Assembly: GCA_045119835.1 (NCBI GenBank)
Contig: JBGVED010000098.1
Location: 1-37,728 of the forward strand
DNA length: 37,728 nucleotides
Source: CALVUJ01 sp045119835
GTDB lineage: Bacteria > Bacillota_I > Bacilli_A > RFN20 > DUOF01
Direction: 5' to 3'
Below are positions 29,399-35,883 of the stretch, one piece after another. Position numbers and translations under genes: made by a program. Positions within the stretch are counted from its first letter, which is position 1, and each line of letters opens with the position of its first letter. The notes under the pieces are model-generated. The model had not been told where the DNA came from, made no database searches, and saw only the letters and a list, made by a program, of their open reading frames with translations.

Positions 29399-29942
29399 TA
29401 TATCTCACTCCTTTTACTATATCTCTTATTGTGGTTTTAGAAACCCCATATTTTTTTGCTAAACCCCTTTGAGATATGTTTAAGTTTTTGTATTTATTTC
29501 TTATTTCACATGCTAATTCATAATTAAGTTTTGGTTTCCTATCTTTAACTATTATTGATATGTTATCTAATGTTTTATAACCATTATCATATCTGTATTG
29601 AATAGTTTTCAAATCAATACCTGTTTCGTTTGATATTTCTTCTAGAGTTTTACCTTCTATTTTTCTAGTGTTTCTCTTATTTATGCTTTGTTGTTTTGGT
29701 GTAGCCCATCTACAATTTGAAGGTTCATAGTTGCCATCGTTGTCTATTCTATCTATTGATAAATCTAAACTTGCACCATTTTCTATACACCATTTGTAAA
29801 ATGAATCACTATCATTTAACCATTCTTCACATATAACAATTCCTCTGCCACCATAGTTGTTGTATGCTTTACAATTTTTGTTGTAGCATCTTTGCTTCAT
29901 GTCACTTAGTGTTTGTTTCAATTTCTTAGTTAATCTTTCCAT
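29373..29942 (-). CDS. HNH/NUMOD-type DNA-binding protein, homing-endonuclease-like
   Basis: 189 aa from ATG 29940-29942 after GGGAGTGATGAGTG. The N-terminal half has the pattern 'MKQRCYNKNCKAYNNYGGRG', then WLNDSDSFYKW and LDLSIDRIDNDGNYEPSNC followed by RWATPKQQ, a motif set found in phage HNH-like and AP2-associated proteins. The C-terminal half has two HTH segments: IEGKTLEEISNETGIDLKTI (about 92-111) and ISQRGLAKKYGVSKTTIRDI (about 156-175). The classic HNH histidines are not all evident, so it may bind DNA without cutting. Likely a mobile gene; flanked by a repeated start junction. Confidence 0.72.
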   Translation of the reverse strand: MERLTKKLKQTLSDMKQRCYNKNCKAYNNYGGRGIVICEEWLNDSDSFYKWCIENGASLDLSIDRIDNDGNYEPSNCRWATPKQQSINKRNTRKIEGKTLEEISNETGIDLKTIQYRYDNGYKTLDNISIIVKDRKPKLNYELACEIRNKYKNLNISQRGLAKKYGVSKTTIRDIVKGVRYNENKRTNI

Positions 29943-29961
29943 CACTCATCACTCCCATCTA

Positions 29962-30102
29962 TTATTCTCTAGGCATAAACGCATCTGCAAAAATCATTAT
30001 AATTTCTAGTATTAATAAAATTCCTAAAATAATATGGCTCAAACCACTAGCAAATTCCATACAAAATAAAGTTATAATAATCATTAACCAATAAAATTCC
30101 AT
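29962..30102 (-). CDS. 46-aa membrane protein
   Basis: ATG at 30100-30102 overlaps the stop of the gene before by one base and uses its GGGAGAGTGATGAGTG. Two hydrophobic helices fill the peptide: EFYWLMIIITLFC and HIILGILLILEIIMIF, joined by MEFASGLS. No family known; small double-pass proteins in early operons may act on the host envelope or exclude other phages. Confidence 0.62.
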   Translation of the reverse strand: MEFYWLMIIITLFCMEFASGLSHIILGILLILEIIMIFADAFMPRE

Positions 30103-30257
30103 CACTCATCACTCTCCCATTCAAACTCTCTCAATTTCCCATTTTTTACAAAGCAGTTCACACAGAACTTTGCTCGTTTCTTGATTTTCCGCAGGCACAC
30201 AGGACACGCATAGACTGGTCTTTTCATTGGGTAATACTTAATCTCCATTGGTTTCAT
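30102..30257 (-). CDS. 51-aa zinc-ribbon-like protein
   Basis: ATG at 30255-30257 overlaps the previous TGA (ATGA), with AAGGAGCAAGG upstream. CPVC at 18-21 and CVNC at 32-35 in a basic background (LRKIKKRAKF) form one Cys4 zinc site. It probably binds nucleic acid or a polymerase. Follows the DUF3268-like zinc protein directly. Confidence 0.68.
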   Translation of the reverse strand: MKPMEIKYYPMKRPVYACPVCLRKIKKRAKFCVNCFVKNGKLREFEWESDE

Positions 30258-30709
30258 AAACCTTGCTCCTTGCTTTTTCTTATTTCCCTATCTCTTATGT
30301 ATATGAGAATATCTTTAGTGGTAGTTTCTTTTAATATATCTAGTGCCTTTAGTAGGTACTCTTTATCAAACCAACCAAAGTGTGTTTCTCTAACATATAA
30401 ATCTAATTTATGAGCCAAGTAGCCATAGCAATCTCTCCTGCTTAATTTTTCTTTTTTCCAAAACTTATCAAATATATTGTGGCACTGCATTTTTAAATCT
30501 CTTAATTCTTTATCTGCAAATCTACCTAACGGAATTTTATCTTTAGTGTTATGAACTCCTACATAAGCCCCACACCAATCACAAACATAGCAACCACCAT
30601 TACCATACAATTTGCCGTATATTTCATCATTTGTGGTGTATCTAATGAGGTCGCTCCCACAATTACTGCATTTAGTGGGTATTTTACTAAAATCAAACTT
30701 CAATTTCAT
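30254..30709 (-). CDS. DUF3268-type zinc-finger phage protein
   Basis: 151 aa. CSNCGSD near 14, then IYGKLYGNGGCYVCDWCGAY (a second CxxC) and PLGRFADKELRDLK with 'HNIFDKFWK' following: the set I recognise as the DUF3268 family of phage zinc-finger proteins. The C-terminal part (FGWFDKEYLLKALDIL) is also in line with it. It may act on DNA or host transcription; no reaction is established. Confidence 0.8.
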   Translation of the reverse strand: MKLKFDFSKIPTKCSNCGSDLIRYTTNDEIYGKLYGNGGCYVCDWCGAYVGVHNTKDKIPLGRFADKELRDLKMQCHNIFDKFWKKEKLSRRDCYGYLAHKLDLYVRETHFGWFDKEYLLKALDILKETTTKDILIYIRDREIRKSKEQGL

Positions 30710-30939
30710 CTTGAACCGTGCCTCTCATAGCCCTTGTCAATAACCTTGCCCCTAGTGTTCCCATTAATGCAAGCACCATAGATATTGGTTTTTGAAGCCT
30801 TGTGCCTCTTGTCAAATTCTTGTGAGTAGCAATTCCAACCGCATTGAAACTCCCCGTCAACTTGGTAGGCGTACTCTTTCCAGTTCCCACTAAACTTTAT
30901 CTTCTCCCCACAACAACTACATTTATACTCTTTTTTCAT
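30706..30939 (-). CDS. Small CxxC zinc-binding protein
   Basis: 77 aa from ATG 30937-30939 with AGAGGTG 8 nt upstream. Four conserved-looking Cys: CSCCG at the N-terminus and CGWNC at about 33-37, i.e. a zinc ribbon, followed by a basic tail (EFDKRHKASKTN). Higher GC than most of the genome. Overlaps the DUF3268-like gene by 4 nt. Likely a nucleic-acid-binding early protein. Confidence 0.66.
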   Translation of the reverse strand: MKKEYKCSCCGEKIKFSGNWKEYAYQVDGEFQCGWNCYSQEFDKRHKASKTNIYGACINGNTRGKVIDKGYERHGSR

Positions 30940-30952
30940 TGTCATTTCACCT

Positions 30953-31153
30953 CTATATTATTTCGTTCATCCACTTCTTATATTCTTTTTCATAAAATTC
31001 AATCGTGCCTTTTGGAAGAAACAGGAAGTCCTCCAAGTAAATCGCCGTTCGCCTAGTCAACTCGCACTTGCCATCTAGGTAGTTCTGCACGAACTTAGGC
31101 ACATTCGCATAGTTGATTTCGTAGGTGGTTAGTAGGTTTCTAGTGTTCTTCAT
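30953..31153 (-). CDS. Small early protein, XRE/Arc-like pattern uncertain
   Basis: 66 aa from ATG 31151-31153 after GGGGGTGGATTA; a longer frame adds ten residues over that RBS. Helical: TTYEINYANVPKFVQNYLDG, then CELTRRTAIYLEDFLFLPKG, which has the spacing of an HTH but no clear consensus. Noticeably richer in G+C than its neighbours, suggesting recent acquisition. Confidence 0.66.
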   Translation of the reverse strand: MKNTRNLLTTYEINYANVPKFVQNYLDGKCELTRRTAIYLEDFLFLPKGTIEFYEKEYKKWMNEII

Positions 31154-31406
31154 TAATCCACCCCCATAGATTAAATAATTCATTTAATAGTTGGTGTTCT
31201 TGAATTGTGATATACTTTGAAGAATATTCCTCAAAAGCACCACAATCTTCTTCTTTTTTGTATGTTTTTTGGTGTTTATCAATATATATACTTATCTTAT
31301 TATCAATTTTAGATTTTAATTGTATAAGACCCAACCACGCTTTTTCTATATTCGCCTCATACCCCAACTTCTCAAAATCCTTTAATACTTCTTCCTCATT
31401 TCTCAC
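31140..31406 (-). CDS. Early protein, unknown
   Basis: 88 aa from GTG 31404-31406 with GGGTGAT upstream; no in-frame ATG nearby. It has the plan of a common phage family: 'VLKDFEKLGYEA', a strand hairpin (IDNKISIYIDKHQKTYKK) and a helical end (ITIQEHQLLNELFNLWGW). Function unknown. Overlaps both neighbours. Confidence 0.68.
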   Translation of the reverse strand: MRNEEEVLKDFEKLGYEANIEKAWLGLIQLKSKIDNKISIYIDKHQKTYKKEEDCGAFEEYSSKYITIQEHQLLNELFNLWGWINEEH

Positions 31407-31569
31407 TCAAATCACCCAACACTTTCTCCAACTGTTTCAACTTATGTGGGTATGGCTTTGTTTCGCCACTTTCCCACCTTCTTATTGTTTCCCTTGAAAT
31501 CCCTGTCATTTTCTCTAGTTGCAATCGGCTATAACCCAACTCTAGTCGCCTTTTCTTGTATTTATTCAT
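31396..31569 (-). CDS. XRE-family helix-turn-helix regulator (small)
   Basis: 57 aa from ATG 31567-31569 with GGAGTGGAACA; a longer start is not supported. It is a bare HTH domain: KRRLELGYSRLQLEKMTG, recognition helix ISRETIRRWESGET and PYPHKLKQLEKVLG. Cro-like in size. It may bind the direct repeats in the early promoters or the palindrome at 3514; nothing in the sequence decides which. Confidence 0.82.
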   Translation of the reverse strand: MNKYKKRRLELGYSRLQLEKMTGISRETIRRWESGETKPYPHKLKQLEKVLGDLSEK

Positions 31570-31859
31570 TGTTCCACTCCTAACCATTCTTTAATTAAAA
31601 TAAGTTCTTCCAATGTTAATTTTCTTTCTTCATTTGTTAAAGCACTATTATAATCTTCCAATAAATCTTCTGTTTCTAAAACTTCTCCCATAATACTAAT
31701 AAACATTATCTCAACTTTTTTCTTTCTTAATATTTCCAAAACACTTAAATCTTTTTTTATTCTCGCCCATTGTTCTATTGTTATATAAACATAATGACTG
31801 CTATCTAAAAAGTTTTCTGGAATATCATCATCTATATTTTTATCATTTATATCATTCAT
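31566..31859 (-). CDS. Short helical early protein, paralogue family member
   Basis: 97 aa from ATG 31857-31859 with GGAGG 10 nt upstream (an in-frame TTG lies too near the RBS). Acidic N-terminus, then the family core IEQWARIKKDLSVLEILRKKK (first half at about 31-50) and C-terminal LTLEELILIKEWLGVEQ. One of four to five similar genes of early operon 2. Confidence 0.7.
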   Translation of the reverse strand: MNDINDKNIDDDIPENFLDSSHYVYITIEQWARIKKDLSVLEILRKKKVEIMFISIMGEVLETEDLLEDYNSALTNEERKLTLEELILIKEWLGVEQ

Positions 31860-32346
31860 TTGGCACAAACCTCCATATCTTATTTATCACTAACTCTGCC
31901 TTGCCATTGCTATATAGCCAATATTTTATTTCGTTATCTTTAACATCAATTTGAAACCAATCCTTGCCAGTTTCTCCCATGTAGAAGAAGTTAGCCTCAA
32001 TGGTATTCAACTTTACTACGCAATTATCATATCTAAACTCACCTTCAATATGTGCAGTTCCTATCTCGCTATTAGCATACAATGGTTCTTCAAACTTAAT
32101 CGCAAACATATCTATTAGGTAGTCGTTGTCAACTTCAAACTTCAATTCGCCATTGTAGATAAGTTCATAAGTTCCAAACTCACTATCCATTTGCCCATGC
32201 TCATTTTCAATTATCGTTTTAGGCTCGTAAATTTGTTCAATTTTGCTTGTTTCTTCCTTTGGGGTATAATTCCCCTTGTTTTCGCTTTTGCACCCTGTAA
32301 GGCATAAAATTAGGGCGATTATCAATAGTTTCTTCATTACTCGCAT
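31852..32346 (-). CDS. Phage-encoded lipoprotein, superinfection-exclusion candidate
   Basis: 164 aa (the ATG at 32335-32337, sharing bases with the previous TAA, is an alternative start). Signal sequence KKLLIIALILCLTGC with lipobox LTGC; the Cys would be lipidated and the protein anchored outside the membrane. The mature part has a polar linker (about 20-45) and a beta-rich domain (FGTYELIYNGELKFEVDND, AHIEGEFRYDNCVVKL, WFQIDVKDNEIKYWLYS). Early lipoproteins of this type block DNA entry of other phages in streptococci (Ltp of TP-J34) and elsewhere; a similar job is inferred here. Confidence 0.75.
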   Translation of the reverse strand: MRVMKKLLIIALILCLTGCKSENKGNYTPKEETSKIEQIYEPKTIIENEHGQMDSEFGTYELIYNGELKFEVDNDYLIDMFAIKFEEPLYANSEIGTAHIEGEFRYDNCVVKLNTIEANFFYMGETGKDWFQIDVKDNEIKYWLYSNGKAELVINKIWRFVPNE

Positions 32347-32720
32347 AAACTCCTATCTACTTCCATATCATCAATATCATCTCTAGTTGCTTCGTAGCGG
32401 TTTTCAATGAAATATTCCATCGCATCAGTTTCGTAATAATCTTTTAATATATCCTCTGCTTTCTTTATCAAATTAAACCAATCTAAGACTTCCCAACCAT
32501 CTAATTCATCTATAATTTCCAATAGCACTAAACTACTTTGATTATCCCTGCCTATAATTTTCATCAATTCATCTGCTATTGTTTCTTTAACCTCATCTAT
32601 ATCTATATCATAGTGAAACTCATCAAAATCGTATTTTTCCCATCCTTCTTCCTCAGCAAATCTGCTATTAAATTGATACCATAATCTAACTTTCTTATTG
32701 TCTTTTACAAATTCTAACAT
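32337..32720 (-). CDS. Acidic early protein, unknown
   Basis: 127 aa, ATG after AGAAGGGGGAAATTAAA. Strongly acidic: YDFDEFHYDIDIDEVKE, LEIIDELDGWEVLDWF, TRDDIDDMEVD. It begins with a strand pair (FVKDNKKVRLWYQF). Phage proteins of such charge sometimes mimic DNA, but there is no motif to support this. Overlaps the lipoprotein start. Confidence 0.68.
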   Translation of the reverse strand: MLEFVKDNKKVRLWYQFNSRFAEEEGWEKYDFDEFHYDIDIDEVKETIADELMKIIGRDNQSSLVLLEIIDELDGWEVLDWFNLIKKAEDILKDYYETDAMEYFIENRYEATRDDIDDMEVDRSLCE

Positions 32721-32735
32721 TTTAATTTCCCCCTT

Positions 32736-33497
32736 CTATAATTCCAATTCAGTTTGCTCAAAGTCCGTGAATATAGTGGTTTGCCCATCTTTAGTTATTC
32801 CGTTGAGCCTGTCTTGTGCTATCTTAAAATACTTCTCGTTAATCTCAAACCCTATGTATTGTCGACCTGTTTCCTTACAAGCAACCGCAGTAGTTCCACT
32901 ACCTAGAAAGCAATCTAGCACTATGTCGTTTGGTTGCGTTGAATGTAGTATGTGTCTTTCAACTAAATCAAGTGGTTTAATTGTTGGATGCTCATATAAA
33001 TCTTTATCTCCTTTATTAATAGGACTTACATACCATTTGCTCTTTAATTCATAACCATCATTGTATCTAGGTGTTCCTTCTTCCTTAAAAAGTAAACAAT
33101 ACTCTAAATCTGGTAAGTGCGTATTGTTTGTAGATGGAATAGGATTGCTCTTACACCACACCAATAAATTAAATCTACAATTCTTCTCTTTTATAAAATA
33201 ATTCATAATATCTAAAATTTGTTCCTTACTACACCATATATATATATATATATTCTTCATGACTCTACATAATTCATCGAATATAGAATAGTCAATTCCA
33301 TCTCTTATATTCGCTAATGTTTCATAATTTAATTTTTGGATTCTTTTAGCAACTTCGCTAGTTCCTCCACCACCACTTTCAATCAAATACGGAATATCAA
33401 TATAAACTAAATCAATACACTTATCAGGTAATTCTTTAATAGCATTGTAGCAATCTTCATTGTAAATTTTGTTAGTTTCAAATCTTCCTAGTTTCAC
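32736..33497 (-). CDS. Orphan DNA methyltransferase (beta class, N4-cytosine/N6-adenine)
   Basis: 253 aa from GTG 33495-33497 after GGGGTGATGAT; longer frames run into the preceding small gene. Motif IV is DIPY at 34-37 (usually DPPY), motif I is FLGSGTT near residue 210 after DIVLDC, and GRQYIGFEIN follows, so the order IV-I is that of beta-class enzymes. LYEHPTIKPLDLVERHI is the usual segment before motif I. No partner restriction enzyme is present, so it probably protects phage DNA from host restriction. The DIPY change is also seen in active enzymes but should be noted. Confidence 0.85.
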   Translation of the reverse strand: MKLGRFETNKIYNEDCYNAIKELPDKCIDLVYIDIPYLIESGGGGTSEVAKRIQKLNYETLANIRDGIDYSIFDELCRVMKNIYIYIWCSKEQILDIMNYFIKEKNCRFNLLVWCKSNPIPSTNNTHLPDLEYCLLFKEEGTPRYNDGYELKSKWYVSPINKGDKDLYEHPTIKPLDLVERHILHSTQPNDIVLDCFLGSGTTAVACKETGRQYIGFEINEKYFKIAQDRLNGITKDGQTTIFTDFEQTELEL

Positions 33498-33501
33498 ATC
33501 A

Positions 33502-33639
33502 TCACCCCACAAACTCAATCTTAAACTTCTTCGCAAACTCTTTCAGGAACTTCGCACATTCCTCTTTGCTCTTGGACTTCTCTATCGTGTTGTCTAGTAT
33601 GTCCTGCCAATCCTTAATCGTTAGTTTTAGTGTTGTCAT
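33502..33639 (-). CDS. 45-aa helical protein, unknown
   Basis: ATG at 33637-33639, ending in TGA just before the methyltransferase start. Sequence starts MTTLKLTIKDWQDILDN and continues with KSKSKEECAKFLKEFAKKF. RBS is GGTGATAAACA. Codon use is richer in AAG, GAG and ACG than neighbouring genes, so it has a different base composition. Unknown function. Confidence 0.58.
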   Translation of the reverse strand: MTTLKLTIKDWQDILDNTIEKSKSKEECAKFLKEFAKKFKIEFVG

Positions 33640-33907
33640 TGTTTATCACCCTTTCCAATAATTTTTTGTCCTTCTTACTCAATAGCCCTTTGCAATAAAA
33701 AGTAAATTGTTCTTCTTCTCTATGAGATACTGGTTGACAATTAAATCCCATTTTCTTTTTCAAGATTAATTTTAATTTTTGATAATTCTCTAAATCTTCC
33801 TTAATTGTTTTCAATGCAAATTCATCTAACGAGGTAATCACTTCGTTATTCATACTTAACCACTCTAAATTTGCTTCGACAATATCTAAACTTTTTAATT
33901 TGTTCAT
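33614..33907 (-). CDS. Helical early protein, distant paralogue family member
   Basis: 97 aa, ATG after GTGAGGGAATTAAA. SLDIVEANLEWLSMN, then the family-like core TIKEDLENYQKLKLILKKK (about 34-52), a QPVSHREEEQFTFYCKG loop and a C-terminal LLSKKDKKLLERVI. It overlaps the 45-aa gene by 26 nt in another frame. No function known. Confidence 0.66.
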   Translation of the reverse strand: MNKLKSLDIVEANLEWLSMNNEVITSLDEFALKTIKEDLENYQKLKLILKKKMGFNCQPVSHREEEQFTFYCKGLLSKKDKKLLERVINNDNTKTND

Positions 33908-33925
33908 TTTAATTCCCTCACTTTC

Positions 33926-34138
33926 TTATTCTTCTATCAACCAATCAACAACATCTTCCATATAAATCCCATAAAATCCCATATTCAATAATTCTTTTGC
34001 GACTCTTATTGCTCCATATAATTGTTGAAGTTCTTTACTAAAATCAATTTTTGTTTCCTTAAAAGATTTAATCATTTCAACTTGCTTCCTAATAAAATCA
34101 ACGCTCCATAACTTTCTAATAATTTCTTCCTTCTTCAT
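33926..34138 (-). CDS. First gene of early operon 2, unknown
   Basis: 70 aa, ATG after AAGGTGAGGACAA. Helical: EEIIRKLWSVDFIRKQVEMI, then FSKELQQLYGAIRVAKELL and VVDWLIEE. It follows the strong consensus early promoter by only 35 nt, so it should be produced early and in quantity. No recognised family. Confidence 0.72.
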   Translation of the reverse strand: MKKEEIIRKLWSVDFIRKQVEMIKSFKETKIDFSKELQQLYGAIRVAKELLNMGFYGIYMEDVVDWLIEE

Positions 34139-34172
34139 TTGTCCTCACCTTTTCCCTTTCCTTGACAATTAA

Positions 34173-34201
34173 ATATTACAACTTGTTGCAACTTGTGTCA
34201 A
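34173..34201 (-). promoter_or_regulatory. Early promoter 2 (consensus TTGACA-N17-TAATAT)
   Basis: Minus strand: TTGACA at 34201-34196 and TAATAT at 34178-34173 with a 17-bp spacer that contains ACAAGTTG twice at a 10-bp period. TAATATTTAAT is shared with early promoter 1. The best match to the sigma-A consensus in the window. Confidence 0.88.
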
Positions 34202-34230
34202 CGAAAAATGTACTTTTTGATTAATTTTGT

Positions 34231-34266
34231 GTAAAAAAAGAGAAATTAATCTAAATAATTCCTCTT
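34231..34266 (-). terminator. Terminator of early operon 1
   Basis: AAGAGGAA (34266-34259) pairs with TTTCTCTT (34246-34239), eight pairs with one G-U and a 12-nt loop, then TTTTTT. It overlaps the stop of the HNH gene. Confidence 0.78.
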
Positions 34267-34524
34267 AATAATGCTCATAAACTCATCTCTTGTGTGATTT
34301 TCTTCGTATTTTTGTTGTGCAAGTTGTTTTAGTTCTTGGTCTAGTTTAGGGTTAAAATGCACTCCTTCGTTACTTCCATTGTGATGTTTGTAGCATAGAT
34401 ATACCCATGCACCAATATTTTCACTATTGTTTCTATTTGCACCGAAATAAATGTGGTGTTTATGTATATTAAAAGTTGTTCCACAAACATAACATTTCTT
34501 TTCTTTGCTAATCAAACTCTGCAT
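34246..34524 (-). CDS. HNH-type phage protein (putative endonuclease)
   Basis: 92 aa. CYVCG near 11-15 with HKHHIYFG, then LCYKHHNGSNEGVHFN: the pattern of a known phage family with a zinc-like Cys pair, a His-His beta strand and a second His cluster (HNH-like). C-terminal KYEENHTRDEFMSIIKRNYL is typical as well. Length matches the family. It is the last gene of early operon 1, next to the sigma factor; overlaps it by 17 nt. Possibly a nicking or recombination nuclease. Confidence 0.8.
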   Translation of the reverse strand: MQSLISKEKKCYVCGTTFNIHKHHIYFGANRNNSENIGAWVYLCYKHHNGSNEGVHFNPKLDQELKQLAQQKYEENHTRDEFMSIIKRNYLD

Positions 34525-34996
34525 TATCTTTAGCCTCCTGCCATTTCCATCTTATTGTTCCCATTTTTCTTGATACCCTTTCTTTTCTTATACCCATAAA
34601 TGATGCTATCTCTTTGTTAGAAAAACCACATGCCTTATATACAAGAATTTCTTTTTCTTCTTCAGTTAGTTCCTTTGGCAGTTTGATATTATATTTTGGT
34701 TCTTCTTCATTAGGTATTATTTCCACTAAAGGAGTATCATCTTCGTAGCCATCTAAAGTAAGAGCATGAGTTAAACAATCTCTATCTTGTTTAATCTTTT
34801 CTCTTAACACTTCATTTCTCATTATCTTGTAGGCAAAGGAAGAAAAGGTATAACCTAATGTAGCATCAAACTTTCTTGCTGCTTTAATAAGTCCTGTTGC
34901 TATAACTCCATACCATTCCTCAATATCTAAATGGTACTTAATTGCAAAGTGGTATATCATGTTGTGATTATCAACTATAAGTTTATCTGTATCCAT
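34508..34996 (-). CDS. Sigma-70-family sigma factor (small), late regulator candidate
   Basis: 162 aa from ATG 34994-34996 with GGAGGAGG 9 nt upstream; GTG just before is an alternative. Region 2 spans about 5-68: LIVDNHNMIYHFAIKYH, then GVIATGLIKAARKFDATLGY and TFSSFAYKIMRNEVLREK, which closely follow the sigma region 2.1-2.4 pattern (core binding and -10 melting). Region 4 spans about 110-156: LTEEEKEILVYKACGFSNKE then IASFMGIRKERVSRKMGTI, the -35-type HTH. Region 3 is absent, as in small group-3/ECF-like factors. Made early, it is the obvious candidate reader of the seven late-type sites. Confidence 0.85.
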   Translation of the reverse strand: MDTDKLIVDNHNMIYHFAIKYHLDIEEWYGVIATGLIKAARKFDATLGYTFSSFAYKIMRNEVLREKIKQDRDCLTHALTLDGYEDDTPLVEIIPNEEEPKYNIKLPKELTEEEKEILVYKACGFSNKEIASFMGIRKERVSRKMGTIRWKWQEAKDNAEFD

Positions 34997-35507
34997 CACC
35001 TAGAACCTCCTCCCAGTAAGTCATTTCAACTCCTGCTTCATATCCTAGTTGTTTAACTGCTTCAACCAATAAAGCAAATTCTTTTTTATCCATTTTACTG
35101 CTTCCATAAAAAACTCTATAAATAGCAGTTTCTTTTTCTTCATTATAAGGTTTAACATATTGTACTGCTCTAAAGTTTTCTCTTAACGCTTTTTCTATAT
35201 CGTTCTTACAGCAGATATATTCATACTTGGCTCCTGCTTTTAGTAATGCCGTAATGTACAAGTTCATCTCCCCATCAGGACTTGCTACACCGTTTATTTC
35301 TTCATCTATAAGGCTCAATAACTTCCATAATAGCCTATTTTGTTCTAATGTCCTATTATCTCTATATTTCTTTATTTCTAACGAGTATTTATCATCTTTT
35401 AATTGGTTTAGTAATTGTTGTTGTGAATAGTTAGTAATAGCAAAGGAAACTATTGTGTTTCCCTTACCATCTTTTACTATGTCTTTCAACTCACCTATTA
35501 ATTTCAT
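34983..35507 (-). CDS. NinB/Orf-like recombination protein
   Basis: 174 aa. RDNRTLEQNRLLWKLLSLI (about 49-67) is the hallmark of NinB/Orf-like and related phage recombination proteins ('RT..QN...W'). The next parts, KYEYICCKNDIEKAL and YRVFYGSSKMDKKEFALLVE, fit the same group. Such proteins bind single-stranded DNA and help RecA-independent recombination. It lies between SSB and the sigma factor. The start lacks a good RBS, suggesting coupling to ssb. Confidence 0.7.
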   Translation of the reverse strand: MKLIGELKDIVKDGKGNTIVSFAITNYSQQQLLNQLKDDKYSLEIKKYRDNRTLEQNRLLWKLLSLIDEEINGVASPDGEMNLYITALLKAGAKYEYICCKNDIEKALRENFRAVQYVKPYNEEKETAIYRVFYGSSKMDKKEFALLVEAVKQLGYEAGVEMTYWEEVLGDGYR

Positions 35508-35511
35508 TTAA

Positions 35512-35883
35512 TTAGAAAGGCAAATCTGATTCAAGTATCTCAAAATCATTACTAGAATTATTAACTACTTCTTCTTGCTTAAATTCCTTTTTATTAGACA
35601 TTAACTCTATGCTATTAACAACTACTCTATAATCTTCTCTCTTTTGTCCGTTGGTTTCATATTTATTTACTTGCAAAGAGCCACTAATAACTGCCTTATC
35701 TCCTTTTTGTGCATATCTTGATAAATACTCTGCTTGATGATTCCAAGCCACAAATTTAATAAAATCCGTAGTTTTTTCATCTCTCCTAACTGCTAATGTA
35801 TTAATTGCGTATTGCTTATCATTATTTGTTTTCTTCAATTCTATGTTATCTGTTAATCTCCCACTAATTGTTATGTTGTTCAT
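35512..35883 (-). CDS. ssb: Single-stranded DNA-binding protein
   Basis: 123 aa, ATG after GAGGGTTAAATA. OB-fold of the bacterial SSB type: NITISGRLTDNIELKKT, AVRRDEKTTDFIKFVAWNHQ, YAQKGDKAVISGSLQVNKYE and VVVNSIELM in order, an Asn/Ser/Glu linker and a C-terminal DLPF tip like the DDIPF protein-interaction motif. Short for cellular SSB (about 160-180) but normal for phages. Protects replication and annealing intermediates; works with the DUF1071-type annealing protein. Confidence 0.95.
   Translation of the reverse strand: MNNITISGRLTDNIELKKTNNDKQYAINTLAVRRDEKTTDFIKFVAWNHQAEYLSRYAQKGDKAVISGSLQVNKYETNGQKREDYRVVVNSIELMSNKKEFKQEEVVNNSSNDFEILESDLPF

Noticed and set aside
30693..30890. Alternative minus-strand frame within the zinc-ribbon gene
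   Set aside because: Overlaps completely the frame with CxxC motifs and has no RBS.
32698..33054. Plus-strand frame opposite the methyltransferase
   Set aside because: The minus strand carries clear methyltransferase motifs; the plus frame is a shadow.
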